DNA from: Anthoceros angustus
Lineage: Eukaryota; Streptophyta; Anthocerotopsida; Anthocerotales; Anthocerotaceae
Assembly (NCBI GenBank): GCA_010909165.1
Contig: VJWM01000025.1
Coordinates: 496,001 to 560,000, forward strand
Length of the DNA stretch: 64,000 bases
Direction: 5' to 3'
In this document: positions 29,183 to 40,960 of the stretch, one piece after another
How the letters are laid out: every line of letters starts with the position of its first letter
Position numbering within the stretch: position 1 is the first letter of the stretch
Notes under the pieces: model-generated
Seen by the model: the letters and a program-made list of their open reading frames with translations, nothing else
The model's database searches: none
Told to the model about the DNA's origin: nothing
Translations under genes and position numbers: made by a program

Positions 29183-31493
29183 TCATCGCCCCCAAACCAA
29201 AAAGGTATGCACCAGGCCCACCTTGTCTGTCCGCCAGCTCTGAGCTGGCTGCTTCCATGCTCTGATTCTTTTTTTCCTCGCCTGCATCTCCTCCGCCTGC
29301 TCCCACATCTGGACAGCTGTGTATGTGTTGGTCAACACATCTGTTGCAGCATCTTTGCCCTCTAGCTTTACTGATTTGTTGAAAGCAAGAAGTCCCACCT
29401 CGACATCGCTCCATTTTCGACACGCACCTAACAGAGTGTGCCAAACTGCAGCAGAAGGCGGTACAGGCATCGATCTCACCAAAGCTAGTGCCTCGCTCAC
29501 GGCCTCAAAGTATTCCCACGCCTTCCTCTCTAGTCCAGGTGGGGACATTCCTTTCAGGCGATTCATCAAACACCTTCTGATGCTCCAGCACTTTCCACAC
29601 ATGCTAATCAAACTGCCTGCAATACACAAGTCGGCCTGAAGCCCTAACTCTACAATCTACGCATGCAGCTGCCTTCCCGAATGCAAAGCTGCCACACACG
29701 CACATGCCTCCGGGAGGCAGACAAATGTCACGGAATCGGGTACAGCCATGCCATCTTCCTGCATAGCACGGTGGACATGAAGGGCTTCCTGGCCCATGCC
29801 CTGCTGGGAATACCCTGCTATCATGGCAGTCCACGTCCCCACACTTTTTTGGCCAAGTCTGGCAAACACTTTCTGAGAATCTTCCAAGCTGCTGCACTTT
29901 GCATAAATGTTCACCAAACTGCTGGCTACAAACACATCAGCTTCATGTCCTTGTTTTCTAATCTGTGTATGCAGGTGCTTTCCCTTCTGCAACGCCGGGC
30001 TGCCCACACTTGCACATGCATGCAGAAGACACACAAATGTCACTGCACTGGGTTCAGCCATGCCTTCTTCTTGCATAGCACCATACAGAGAAAGGACTTC
30101 CTGGCCCATGCCCTGCTGAGAATATCCTGCTATCATGGCAGACCACGTGACCACATCTTCATAACCAAGTCCATCAAACACTGATTGTGCATCTTCCAAG
30201 CTGCCACACTTTGAGCACATGTTCACCAAATTGTTGGCCACAAAAGCATCACCTTCGAGCTCTCCTTCTCTAATCTGCGCATGAAGATCCTTCCCCTTCT
30301 CCGATGCCCGGGTACCCACACTTGCACATGCCTGCAGGAGGCACACAAACGTCATAGAATTGGGTGCAGCCATGCCTCCTCGTTGCATAGCACTGAGAGA
30401 TGAAGGACTTTCTGCCCCATACCATGCTGGGAATACCCCGCTATCAAGGCATTCCATGTTACCACATTGTTTTGAGCAAGTCCATCAAAGACTCCCTGAG
30501 AATCCTCCAAGCTGCCACACTTTGAATACATCTTCACAAGACTGCTCCCTACAAACACATCAGCTTCAGGTGCTCGTTCCCGAATTTCCGCATGCAGCCT
30601 GTTGGCTACGAATGACAGCAGATTCATATCCTCGTTCCCTAAGTTGTGCATGAAGATGCTTCCCCTTCTCCAACGCCTGGGTGCTCACACTTGCACACGC
30701 CTGCAGGAGACACAAAAACGTCACAGAACCAGGTGCTACGATGCCTTCATACTGCATAGCACTGTGGAGACGAAGGGCCTCATCCCCCATGCCCCTATCG
30801 TTGTGACCAAGTCCTTCAAAAACTCTCTGCGCATTCTCCAGCTGCCACACTTTGCATACATGTCCACCAGGCCTGCTTGTCTTCTCCATGTTTTAACATG
30901 CGCAGAGATGATGGCAGCCCACGTGAAGGCATCTGGATTGGACACCAGCTCAAACCCATCCCTCGCGTCTTGCAACCTGCCGTGAGAAGCATACATCGCA
31001 GGATGTGGAAGCCCAGGAACGTATTTGACTGGTACCCGTTTCTCACAGCGAAAGCATGGACCCGGCTACCCAGAACAAGATCCCTGTTTACCACACATTT
31101 CTTCAGCACAGTGTAAAGGAGAGATTTTGGAATACGATGGTCTGTCTGCACCATAGGTTCCAGAGACTCGACGGCCTGACTGAGATCAACATTATGACAT
31201 AGCTTGCTCACGGATTCAGCAGAAATGCCCCCATCGTCACGTGCAGGGCAACGACCCATTCCCCGCTTGCGCGCATCAGCCCAAGCTGGCTGGTGCAAAC
31301 TGCTTAACCAGAGGACATCTTGTCACTGCCTATTCCAGCCGGAACATCCACCTGGACGGGCTGGCTCCCTTACAGAGGTGCTGCAACCACCGAGTCCCAC
31401 TGCCAGCACTTGTCTCCTTGAAGTCAGGCCAGCAGCAGATCTTCCTACAGCCCCTCAACCCACAACTTCGTTGGGTGCACATAAGCTGTGGCA
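29183..31493 (-). pseudogene. PPR-2 copy B, PLS-class PPR pseudogene
   Basis: Counterpart of 4,803-7,390. Intact stretches include 30,457-29,657 (266 codons with two full modules, SLVNIYAKCSSLEDSQKVF and MIAGYSQQGMGQEVLSLYGA) and 29,629-29,183 (E-type tail, WHTLLGACRKWSDVEVGL). A deletion of about 240 bp at 30,598 joins CGCATGCAGC to CTGTTGGCTACG and removes most of one module. A second deletion of about 60 bp lies near 30,797. Frameshifts near 31,000, 30,840 and 29,640 are shared with copy A. It is non-functional as a protein. Confidence 0.88.
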
Positions 31494-32122
31494 ACAACGG
31501 GTCCCCTTGCCCTCTGCGTGACTCCAACGCCACGCTCCGGACAACCATGGTTCACAGGAGCACAGGGTGCGCCTGTGGAAGCAACAGGAGGCTGCCAGGA
31601 GTTGTGCATCCTTGCTTGCTTCACAGGATTTCGGTTGCTGGCAATATTTCAGAATCCGGGATTTTTCCTTGTTTTCTCACCTACAAGATGGCCTATACCA
31701 GACAGGTCCCATTACGGAGAAGGCACATCAGACATGATCTCTTGCCATGCTCCATTCGCATTGGCAGTGCACTGGAAACACAAGTTCCTCCATAACACTC
31801 CGTGTCCGAGCATCTTCTGCAAACTTGGCAGAGAATGATGGTGAAAAAAGAATCACATTATGGGTAATGGAAGGCTATTTTTCTACCGGAGTTCAGAGTT
31901 TGGGGCATGGTGCTTCAATACACACCTAACGCGGTCAGAGAAATGGTGTGAAGCTGCACCGTTGTTACCGTGGAATCCATGACAATGAAACTACATGTCC
32001 AAGCTACAGCAACAGTGTCCCGATGCTAAAGCACAAGCCAAACATGTAGAATATTCGCTAGTGCAATCCCTCCAGGGATAATCTCTGAGAACAAAGGGAA
32101 GAACAGAAGGGTGTTCATCTCA
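31494..32122. other. Spacer, no gene seen (copy B)
   Basis: Matches 7,391-8,032. Forward frames of up to 184 codons are present, but they run antisense to, or upstream of, the PPR-2 start and have no family motif. I see no RNA gene or promoter element. Confidence 0.4.
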
Positions 32123-32895
32123 TCAGTACAGGGGCCCCTCAGGATCCATCACACACCCAGGGTCAGGGTCCACCACACATCCAGGGTTAGCCTCCGAGTT
32201 CTTAAGAGTTTCATCCACCTTGCTTTCTTCTTCTGGAAAAGCAACGCTAGCTCGAAGACCTTTTTGTTCGTGATACGCCCTCTTCCAGATCTCTGCCATT
32301 TCAGTCCAGTACTTGTGGCGAGCCTTGGCGCGATGCATCCGAGCTAGATACTTGGCCGTCAAACCCGCAGTGGAAACTCTGCCTCCAAGTCCGCCAAGAT
32401 TTGCTCCCGCAAGCGGCCATGGGGTCACCGGACCACTTGAGGGGACATGGGGACACCAGAGCACTTGAGGGGCCATTTGGTGGTAACAAGCTGTGGGACC
32501 CAAAGGCCAGGAACTACGATTCACAAGGCCATCGAATTTGTGGTAGACAAGCGTCCACCAAGCATGTCCCCACTCAAGATTGAACCTGGTGTGCGCATGC
32601 ACGATTGCAGATGCTACCAGAGGACTAGTCCACCATATAAAGGGGTCTCTGTGGAGGAATTGAAGATGACCAAATGGTCACCTCCAACACAAAGGGTCAC
32701 TGAGTCACGTTCAGTGGGAGGAAGGGCCCTGCCGTCAATGATCATCCACTGGTCGATCAACCTTAACGCTGAGCACTGTGAGATATTGTGCAGTGTAGTT
32801 TGTGCAGGAGCACCCGGTGTACGTGCAAGCAAGCTTAGCGTCTCCTTCCGCACAAAGTCGCGACCTGAATGAGCCCCTGGGCTGGGGCCTTGCAC
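32123..32895 (-). pseudogene. Unrecognised protein remnant (copy B)
   Basis: Two adjoining minus-strand frames separated by one stop and a frame change near 32,610. The upstream one (32,895-32,614) has SLLARTPGAPAQTTLH, DQWMIIDGRALPPTERDSV and DHLVIFNSSTETPLYGG. The downstream one (32,602-32,123, 159 codons, opening with GTG not ATG) has WGHAWWTLVYHKF, HRAKARHKYWTEMAEIWKRA, ASVAFPEEESKVDETLKN and a VVDPDPGCVMDPE tail. Copy A shares the sequence with additional gaps. The regular sequence suggests a former host gene or exon set, but I do not recognise it. Confidence 0.4.
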
Positions 32896-33252
32896 CTCAC
32901 AATTACGCAGAACACACGCATGAGGCCGATCGAGGCCACTATATCCTCAACATGGCCATGATTTTCTCCATACGTTTCTGCCGCCCACCTCACTTCTGAG
33001 CAGGAGGGAAAAGAAGATTTTGAACCTCTAACACGACCTCGAATAGATGTACATAGGTGCAGAGCACAAGCACGCACAGGCTAATTCCGCCGTTGTGATC
33101 CGGAAGGAAAGGGTCATACATCTGATGCCAAAGATCAATAAAAGTCTGCAAGCTTCCGTCCAAAATTTATGGCCAGCCTAGCGCTCACTATGCATGTGGT
33201 CTACGGAAGAAAGCTCGCGAACTGTACTGATACGTGACTTCCTAAACTAGCC

Positions 33253-34539
33253 TTAATTCCAGCTGCCGAACTCCAGCCACGGATTCAGGCAGTGAAGGCT
33301 CTGCGTCACAAAACGCTTGTAGGGCCAGGAGGAAGCCACCTCCAAGCCCCGGGTGTTCGTCGCAAATCGACAGCCATTATCTTATCGAGCCCCTCTCGCT
33401 TGATGTATACTTGCGAATCCTGCCCCCACGACCTTGATATCGATGTCCAGGTGGCTCGGGAAACGTCTGCCATGGAAACGAGGAAGCATGGAAGCGGGCA
33501 TGGTGTCCAGCACCGTCCAGGCCATGCTCGCGAAATCCATCTCCCAGATCTGCACAACAACTCCTTCCCCAGGACTACGCATAAGAACCGGGCCGTGGAA
33601 GATGTCCTCACCTAGGACCACGCATAGCAGCCGGTCGCGCACGTTGATGAGGTTGCACTGCGCGATGTGGAAACGGAGAGGCGTGGACACGGCCATCCAT
33701 TTCCAGCTGGCCCGCTCCAGGTCGTACGCCAGCAAATTGTAGTTGTCGGTGATGCAGTACAGCACGGACCTCACAAACACCGTCTGCGCCTGCGATCCCT
33801 CACCACGCAGGCTTCTGTCAAACACCTCGTTCAGGGGCAAGGCGGTGGTAGTCACACTCCAGCTGCCCACCGCGGAATCGAACACGAAGGTGGGCACGGG
33901 TCTGCGCATGTCCATGTTATCCATCTTGTTGCGTGTATCTTTGATGGCCACCAGCTTGAAGCAACGCGCCTTCACGTCAACGAACACGCCCAACACATCC
34001 TGGATCCACAGACCACCCGGGAGAGCCGGCAGCGAGGCCCAAGAGCGCGCCAACGGGTTGCCCAAGTGCGGGATGGTGACCACGTCCCGCGCCCCTGCGT
34101 ACGCGCGCACCTTATTGTGGACAGCAGCAGGCCGCCGCCGCCCTTCCGACCCCGCAGCGCCCTCCATCATTTCCGGAACAGGCTGTGAAGCGTGGTGTTG
34201 CACCCGTAGCGGGAGTGGGAGTTGGTACCAACGGTTTGATCCAGGGTCGTAGACGCCGGAGGGGAAGCAGGAGGAGGTGCTGAAGCCTACTACCAAGAGC
34301 AGACAGTCCAGCGCTCCCGCTCGCAATTCCAAGCGCTCCCGCAACAAGGAGGGCGACACGGCGGCCGCATTCCAGGCTCTGCACACCGCGCGCGTCCGCA
34401 ACAAGCTCACCAGTGGCAGCCGAGCCTGAATCATGGTCTCAACGTCTCTAGGCAGCTCCAAGTCGCTGGATACAACGAATTCGTCATCTGCATCTGCATC
34501 CATCTCAGGCCCTCGCACTCCGCCGTCTGCAATCACCAT
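33253..34539 (-). pseudogene. F-box/kelch-like pseudogene, copy B
   Basis: ATG at 34,539, with ancestral stop TAA at 33,253-33,255. Open for about 385 codons to 33,382, which makes it the less damaged duplicate. It has the F-box (LPRDVETMIQARLPLVSL, RAVCRAWNAA), NRWYQLPLPL, VLGVFVDVKARCFKLVAIKD, FVFDSAVGSWSV, LLAYDLERASWKWMAV and IWEMDFASMAWTVLDTMP. Frame is lost near 33,415 (before DSQVYIKREGLDKIM), and a 1-nt deletion in the WLPSWPY equivalent near 33,330 shifts it again. Both lesions also occur in copy A, so the gene was inactive before duplication. Similarity to 24,922-26,271 extends to the very end (SLH, PW, FGS). Confidence 0.87.
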
Positions 34540-34934
34540 CACCAGGGACCCTCGCTCAGCCTCCGGATCCGCCTGAGGACAACACACATACGCAGACCAA
34601 CCTCTTAGACACTACCTATTGTGACAGGGTTCTAGGAGATAATACCCACATCACACGACAGTAATTCGATCACGGAATTGATATATTGAATCACTATATA
34701 TAGGCTCTGAATTTGCTATCATCTCGAGGACTATGCATTTAATCTCGATACATAGATCGATGGGCCGATCTATCCCTGCTTACAAAATTCACTCTCTTAT
34801 CAATCCCATCCCTTGAGATGATTGAATACATGAGCTGATCATGCTTGTCACGGCGTGTGGTTGGGCTGATAATGTAGTCCATTTGATGGGTGCACCAGAC
34901 TTCATGTGCAAATTAGATCAGAACGACATGAGAT

Positions 34935-34997
34935 GCAGATAGAGAAGGGTAACCTCGCGCAGAGACCACACACGAGGGAGGCCAGCACGCCCAGGTG
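34935..34997. repeat. Dispersed 90-bp motif, copy 3 (truncated)
   Basis: GTAACCTCGCGCAGAGACCA and GGCCAGCACGCCCAGGTG match the other two copies at 10,805 and 22,938. The motif is cut at about 34,997, where Ty3/gypsy gag sequence begins. Confidence 0.75.
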
Positions 34998-36090
34998 CCC
35001 TCCTCGCAGATGGAACGATTCCAAAAGTTGTCGAAAGGTCATCTTCACGGGTCTGTCTGCGATATCTTCAACCAGGGAGTACTTCGGTGTGTCCTTGGCT
35101 ATGGGCGACAGCACTGATCCCTTCTTCCTCCGGCACTTGGGCTTGCCTGCAGCAGTTGCTGGGTTTTCAGCCTCCTTCATGATGACCTCTGGTCCAATCA
35201 CATCAACCTCGCGTCGTTGTACTTTTGTCTTTCTCCGAGTTTCTCCCCTTCATCGATGGGCTCTTCATCTCGGAGCTTCTTGTCTTCGTCCACCACAGTT
35301 AGAATCCGTGTCCCTGGCATGCAGTCAGAGAACACTCCCTTACCGTTTCATCCCCAGATGATTTCTGTGCCATCGTAACAAGCTGTTGGTTGTTCTTGGC
35401 AGGTCCTGCATTGGGCTTCTTAGTGTTTTTATTTCCGGTGCCCTGCTGAGGAAACTTTGGGCTTGATCAGTGCGTGTGTCCGGTTTCCTTGCACTTGGTG
35501 CAGGCGCCTTCACGCAATAGCCTGAAGGAGTGGATGCCCTTGGTGCAAGTAGCTTAGGCACATCATGGTACAAGTTGTTAAGTACCAAGTCCCATGACGG
35601 AAATCCGTCCTTAGTCGACTTAAATAAAATTCTTCTTCTTCTTCTTCTTAGCCCTTGGATAAAATGCAAGACTACTTTCTTTTGTTTCTCCCCTCATACC
35701 CCAACTTCTCATTTAGGACGCTCGTGCGGTCGATGTAGCTGACTAGAGTCTCATGGTCATCTTAATACAGGTCCAGGAGTTGGTTGTGACAGTCCCAGAA
35801 AAGGTTGGACTCAGAACTTCACCACAAATGCACAACATATTCCTGACCAGTCAACCTGGTTAGAACCCTTCAACTTCTCGCACCATGCCTCAGCCCTTTC
35901 CTCTCAAGGAAGTGGGAAAGTACTTGAGGTACGTCTTCAGAGCTACCATGATCCTGACCTTCATAGCATTTTTGAAGCTCAACAGATGTTCATCAGGATC
36001 ATCAGCAGGAGTTCCAAAGAAAGCAGGAAAAGCAAGGAGCTCAAAGCACTTTTTATCTGATGACCTCGACATCCTATCTTTTCTAAGACT
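34998..36090 (-). mobile_element. Ty3/gypsy gag and protease-linker fragment
   Basis: Minus strand. 36,072-35,890 encodes AFFGTPADDPDEHLLSFKNA, the start of a retrotransposon Gag domain. After frame changes, 35,500-35,463 carries ACTKCKETGHTH, a degraded CCHC zinc knuckle. 35,201-34,998 carries KYSLVEDIADRPVKMTFRQL, the block that precedes the aspartic protease in many plant Ty3/gypsy elements. A (GAA)n run at 35,629-35,650 encodes poly-Glu. The fragment ends abruptly at the edge of duplication copy B. Confidence 0.75.
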
Positions 36091-37121
36091 TGTCTAACTA
36101 TACTCTCTATCTATTGGTGAGACCGTCTACCTTTGCCCACGAGCTCTGCGTACATTAGCCTGGTGGAGAGTCAACCACAGCGCTTGGTAAGCCAGGGCAT
36201 ATGCTCAAAGCCAAGGGCATATGCTCAAAGCCAAAAGGTACGAGAAGCACTTGTTGTGGCACTGGTTTCTGCACAGGCCTGATACGGATTGGCTGATGTT
36301 TCCTAGCTCATCCAGACTGCTTTGACTCGTGTCTCATTCTCACAAAATCATAATACCACGGGTGATGCAGGATGAACCCCTCCGGGAGTTGGGGAGGGTA
36401 CGTACATTGCTTCACGTCCCAAGCCTCAGCAACGAGTCCCACCGGGAGTGCCAAGCTGTTGGATGTCGGGTAGGACTTGTAGGCCAGCCTGCTCTCAGGC
36501 TGCCTAGCAGAAGTTATCGTTGTGGACCTAGCATTCGCGATGACACTGCAGCTAGGACCTACGCTCTTCCTCAAGATTGCTGGGACGACTTGAAACTCTA
36601 CACTCCTGCACTCAAGATGACATGTAGGAGTGGTCAAATACTGTAAATGACGGATGGAATGTTGATAGATAGGGCAAGGAAAGGAGGGCCTGTGCCCCGC
36701 TGCTTGACCTTCAGCAAGTGTGATCTGCAGGCTGGTGGTGAAGACAAATACACAAAAACCGACGTTAGCACAACTAAAACGAGGATTCCACAGCTGCAAC
36801 GCATACTCAGTGCAACACTCAAACACAGGATGCCTTGCCTCGCAGGACTGACAAGAAGAGAGACAGGCCAGCAATTGCCTTCTGCTTTAGTCATGGCCAA
36901 ACGGCCTACATATTTATTTGGTGGCCTTGCTACCAAGATCCAAGCCTACAGCTAGGCTGGTAATCGCAACCTCCACACAAAGTTGGACTGACCCCTATCG
37001 CTTCCGACTCTCATGGCCAACCCCTATGTTTGGAGAGGGTTTCAGGTTGGGTGGGCAGGCAGGGCGTGAGTAGCTTCACGCGGTTGCTCCTACAGTTACG
37101 ATGAATTATTTCAGTTGATAC
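36091..37121. other. No gene recognised
   Basis: Frames of 100-188 codons occur on both strands (36,308-36,955) but show no motif I recognise. A short tandem GGGCATATGCTCAAAGCCAA lies at about 36,195-36,235. It is likely repeat-derived. Confidence 0.4.
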
Positions 37122-37409
37122 ATGGTGCTCACCCTGCTAGGGGATCTTTGTCTTTTGGAGACAGTGACGGTTCATGCAAGCAGAGAGGGTTTGAAGACAT
37201 CTGATCTCCCGCATAAACTTAAGACTTGTCTTGGTCAATACTTGAGTCAGCACTTGGGAGAAGATTTCATGCATTTGGATGGCCAGGAGCCTTTCAAAGA
37301 CTCACAGGAGTCCGCTTGTGCAGTCCTGCATTTGATCAGCGGTGCCCTGAATCGGATATCAGCTGCAATTGCATCTCGGCAGTCTTTCAGCTCTGGCTTC
37401 AATGTCTGA
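37122..37409 (+). CDS. Hypothetical ORF, 95 codons
   Basis: ATG-initiated frame with a soluble, host-like composition (HKLKTCLGQYLSQHLGEDFM, ESACAVLHLISGALNRISAA). No family recognised. It could be one exon, since an amphipathic helical segment ends cleanly before the stop. No retroelement motif is present, and the flanks (to about 37,800) show only weak continuation in other frames. Confidence 0.3.
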   Translation: MVLTLLGDLCLLETVTVHASREGLKTSDLPHKLKTCLGQYLSQHLGEDFMHLDGQEPFKDSQESACAVLHLISGALNRISAAIASRQSFSSGFNV

Positions 37410-38127
37410 AAGTGGATTCTGTTGTAGGACAAGAATGTAATGTGGGCATGTGGGAAGAATCCAAATCAGTTCAAGGAAACAATCCAGTGCACTTTGAATG
37501 TCGCCGCCAAATCATGTCCCTCTCCCGATATCCGTTTACTCAGATTTGAATCTCCCACTACATTTTGCACCGGCAGCAAGAACAATACGGTGGCTCCCGA
37601 TTTGCGGTTGTGAGAGCTGATGAGCAGTTTGTTTGCGCCCATCAGCCAGTCGCTGTTTATGTATGGAGATCATCGGACTGCGATGGCTGCTCACCCATAT
37701 CAACCACAGTCCACACCGAAACTACGGAAGCGACGCCATTGGCATCAGTGTTCCCTAAGGCATCTACTCTGAAGATTTTCATGAAGCTGAAGCACGGATG
37801 AAATCATAGCACTTCAAAACCAGGACAATGTGGCATATGTGGCTTGAACATACCCTCTTCCGCCATGGAATTTCGTTCGAATTGTGAGTCAATCTTTGAC
37901 GCCTTATGTTTTTATTGGGATTTACATTCGTAATCATGCGCTTGAAGCATGTTACAAATGTAGTTCGGTAGTTAGCATTAGAATGCTTAGAACAGCTTAC
38001 CACTCTGCTATTTAAGAACCCGATGTTACCTTACTTGATAATCAATGACAACTGCTCTTCAGTAGATTCTGCTCTCTTGCCATCTCCTGATCCATGATAG
38101 CGTAATGCGCTATCGCTAATAGCATTA

Positions 38128-38139
38128 TGGTATCGAGCC
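38128..38139 (+). promoter_or_regulatory. Primer-binding site
   Basis: TGGTATCGAGCC is complementary to the 3' end of plant initiator-Met tRNA with one change. It marks the 3' edge of the 5' LTR. Confidence 0.7.
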
Positions 38140-38633
38140 GGATCGATTTTTGGATGTTGATCGCAGGAACGCGGTGCGGACAAGTGAGTGGCATCATTCG
38201 CGAGGAAAATGACGAAGAGAAAAGGCGTGGTCTCATCCCAAGACGCAACGCCAAGCCAATTCCCCGCCGCCCTCTTGTGCCCATTGTCGTCAAGAGCGAT
38301 TGAGCGCCCACATCATGCCCTAACAAGATTGAGAGAGTCCACTCCTTGCTCAACGATATGACCTCGAGCTCCTGTGAGTAATTGTTGAGCGGCAAGAAGA
38401 TTTCTCAAGGATCAAGGCTGCCAAGATTGACACAAGCAAACCCCAAGAAGACGATTTCAAGCCTGTCAACTCATTGAACTCCAAAGAACGCCAAAATGCT
38501 CACCGACTTGATCAAGAAAATGTCTGAAGCCTCCATTCTTGACATCATCTGCCGCAACTTCATCCGTAAAGACTCTTCAATCCACGGTGCTTCCGGAAGC
38601 TCTTCTCATTAAGAGCAGACATTACTCAAGCTT

Positions 38634-39556
38634 ATGCAAGATGTCTCGGACTCAGATTCAGAGGATGAAGTGTATGATCTTTCCTTTCTGTTTGAGCCTG
38701 TAGAGTACTCTGAGTGGGATTTTTCTCCAGCAGCCCTCTTGTATAGAACTAGTCAGTTTTTCTTCAACCGTCCTGCAGCCATGGCAAATCCAGCACCTTT
38801 AGCTCCTCTTAAAATAGAATTCAGAGATAAAGATAGGTTCAATGGTGTTGACTACAACATCCGGGCATTAAGACCGACCCAGATCCTAGAAGAGCATGAG
38901 CTTATGCATTGCGATGGGTCGACCCAAAGGTAAAAGCTCCCGCTAGAAGTGCCGATCAACTTGAGTGGGAACGCAAAGATAGACGCACTAGGTCTATTCT
39001 TATTTCTGCCCTGGATAGAAACATGATCCCTCACACCATAGGAGCTGTCAATGCTGCTGATGTGTGGAAGGTGTTTAAGCAGATCTACCAAGATAAGAGC
39101 TCAGCATCCCTAGTACACGCGTGTAGGGATTTTTTCAACTTGAGGATGAAGGACGAGGAGCCTATCGAAGCTTACATCAACAAGTTTCGGACTTGTAGAG
39201 CCAATTTGGCCTACTGTGGAAACACCCTCACCGAGGTACAAGCTGCTGTCAGCTTGCTAGCCTCGCTCCTAGAAAGCTATCAAAATTTTGTTGGAAGCCA
39301 GAATGCAACCATTCGTGCGGCAGTCCAAGCAGCGGGTGCAGGCCAGATACCCGACATTACTCTCGAAGAAGTTTTGGGTGCACTCCTCTCTGAAGAGCGT
39401 GCACATGGTCTTCACAAGACACGTGGAGCCACTACAAGCAACACGAAGGTGTTATTTTCTTCAAGAGGCGGGCGGCTTTCGTGGATGAGGCAGGTCGAGG
39501 TTTTCATTCTCGGGACAGCAAGGTTCCCCAACACTCAAGAAGTCTCTTACATGTAA
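38634..39556 (+). pseudogene. Copia gag
   Basis: ATG at 38,634, with a likelier gag start at MANPAPLAPLKIEF (38,781). FRDKDRFNGVDYNI is the DUF4219-like start. After a frameshift near 38,905, the UBN2-type domain follows (VFKQIYQDKSSASLVHACRD, EEPIEAYINKFRTCRANLAY, TLEEVLGALLSEERAHG). A CCHC knuckle, CNRCKIPG then FEKDCRKRE, lies at 39,550-39,600 with one missing base between its halves. Gag would form the cytoplasmic virus-like particle. Confidence 0.82.
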
Positions 39557-39699
39557 TCGGTGTAAGATACCGGGCACTTTGAGAAAGACTGCAGAAAAAG
39601 AGAGTCGGAGAGCCTCAGGGATTCTCCCCACAAAAGCAACCTATCTGTCAAAGCTAAGCAGCCCACCATTTTAGCGGTTTGTCTTTCATCCGTTTCAAA

Positions 39700-40135
39700 C
39701 CTCTTTTGATACCGGTTCCTAGATTCGGGGCAACCACCACATCTGCTTTGATAGAAAGTCTTTCAGTCACTTCACTCCAGCAGCAGATGACAAGCAATTT
39801 GTGCTTTTGGGAGACGACAGCGGTCTTTCCATTAAGGGTTCAGGTACAGTTACTATAGAGTTACCAACCCTTGGCAGCCTCACATTATATGGCGTATTGT
39901 TTGTGCCAGCCATGACAAAAAACCTCATGTCAGTAATGAAGCTAGCTCAAGAACACCATTGCCGAGTGTGCTTCGACACTAGAGGTTGTATCATTTCTTC
40001 TATGAGGATTGGTAAAAATCTGTTCACTGGGACTCCCTACAATGAGCTGTATTTATTGGATGTTAGATCCACTTTAGCCCTTAGTGTGTCCCAACAACCG
40101 ATTTTGCCACCCACTTTTGTAGGCTTGGTCATGTG
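39700..40135 (+). pseudogene. Copia aspartic protease region
   Basis: The catalytic DSGA motif (FLDSGA) is at about 39,717-39,735, followed by a frame change and SFSHFTPAADDKQFVLLGDD, SIKGSGTVTIELPTLGSL, LYGVLFVPAMTKNLMSVMKL. The region ends in the linker to the GAG-pre-integrase segment (RLGHVNFQRLH in a shifted frame at 40,120-40,150). Confidence 0.8.
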
Positions 40136-40289
40136 AATTTCCAACGTCTTCACCGAACAAAGGCGAGAGCTTTCGTGAACCCCTTGATTTTCATTTTGAG
40201 GATCCACCTTTTGTGAAGCTTGCAAGCTTAGTAAAGCTGTCTCGTTACCTTTTAAGGACCCGTTTCCTCACGAGGCTACAGGCTCTACC

Positions 40290-40960
40290 ATTCACGTGAT
40301 ATTTGCGGACCCATGTCAACAACTTCATTTGGCGGTGCCTCTTACTTCCTAACTTTCATAGATGAGTGGAGCAGATTTTGTATGTTTCCTCTTCGCCACA
40401 AGAGTGAGACCACAGATTTTCAACAATATGTCACTTATGCACAAAGACAAGCTGGAGCTCGAGTTCGCACTTGGCAGGACAATGGAGGCGAGTATACCAG
40501 TAAAGCTTTTGCTTCATTTTGTGCTACTGAGGGCATCCAGCATCAATTCACTGTTCTACACCCCATAACTCTTTCTCGAGCGTAAGAACAGGACTTTCTG
40601 AGAAGCCACTCGGCCTCCTTAAATTTTCTTTGGATTGACACGAGGGTATTGGTGAGGCCCTTATGGCGTAATTATGTGCAAAACTCGCCTTCCAAGGAGC
40701 TTGGTCAAGTGACTCCATATGAAAGATGGATGGCAACAAACCTCGAGTGAAGCATCTTGAATCTTTGGATCTCCGCATATGCGCTTGTGCCATCACCTTG
40801 AGGACCAAGCTCGACTCCAAAGCAACTCGACATATTTTTGTGGGCTATTCAAGATGTAAAAGGGTACAAACTTTTGATCCCTCTACCCGGCAACTCACCA
40901 TAGCTCATGATGTTGTTTTCAATGAATCATGTATTCTGCGCCATGCTGCCAATTTGCTTC
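40290..40960 (+). pseudogene. Copia integrase core
   Basis: GGASYFLTFIDEWSRFCMFP includes the region of the first catalytic Asp. TWQDNGGEYTSKAFASFCAT carries the second. The Glu region after QFTVLHP is lost through a stop at 40,586. 40,726-40,930 adds the C-terminal block (TPYERWMATKPRVKHLE, HIFVGYSRCKRVQTFDPSTR). The element stops making sense beyond about 40,990. Confidence 0.8.

Larger units (their letters stand above)
27868..34997. repeat. Segmental duplication, copy B
   Basis: About 7.1 kb matching 3,495-10,863. Its left edge lies inside the complete PPR-1 gene, which continues leftward, so B is the more ancestral side at that end. Its right edge breaks into a Ty3/gypsy gag fragment. 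Compared with A it lacks about 240 bp near 30,598 and about 60 bp near 30,797 in PPR-2, consistent with recombination between PPR modules, and it keeps about 46 bp near 32,350. Confidence 0.95.

Noticed and set aside
36308-36874. 188-codon minus-strand ORF as a gene
   Set aside because: No recognisable domain, similar-length frames on the opposite strand, and no clear codon pattern. Left as unassigned sequence.
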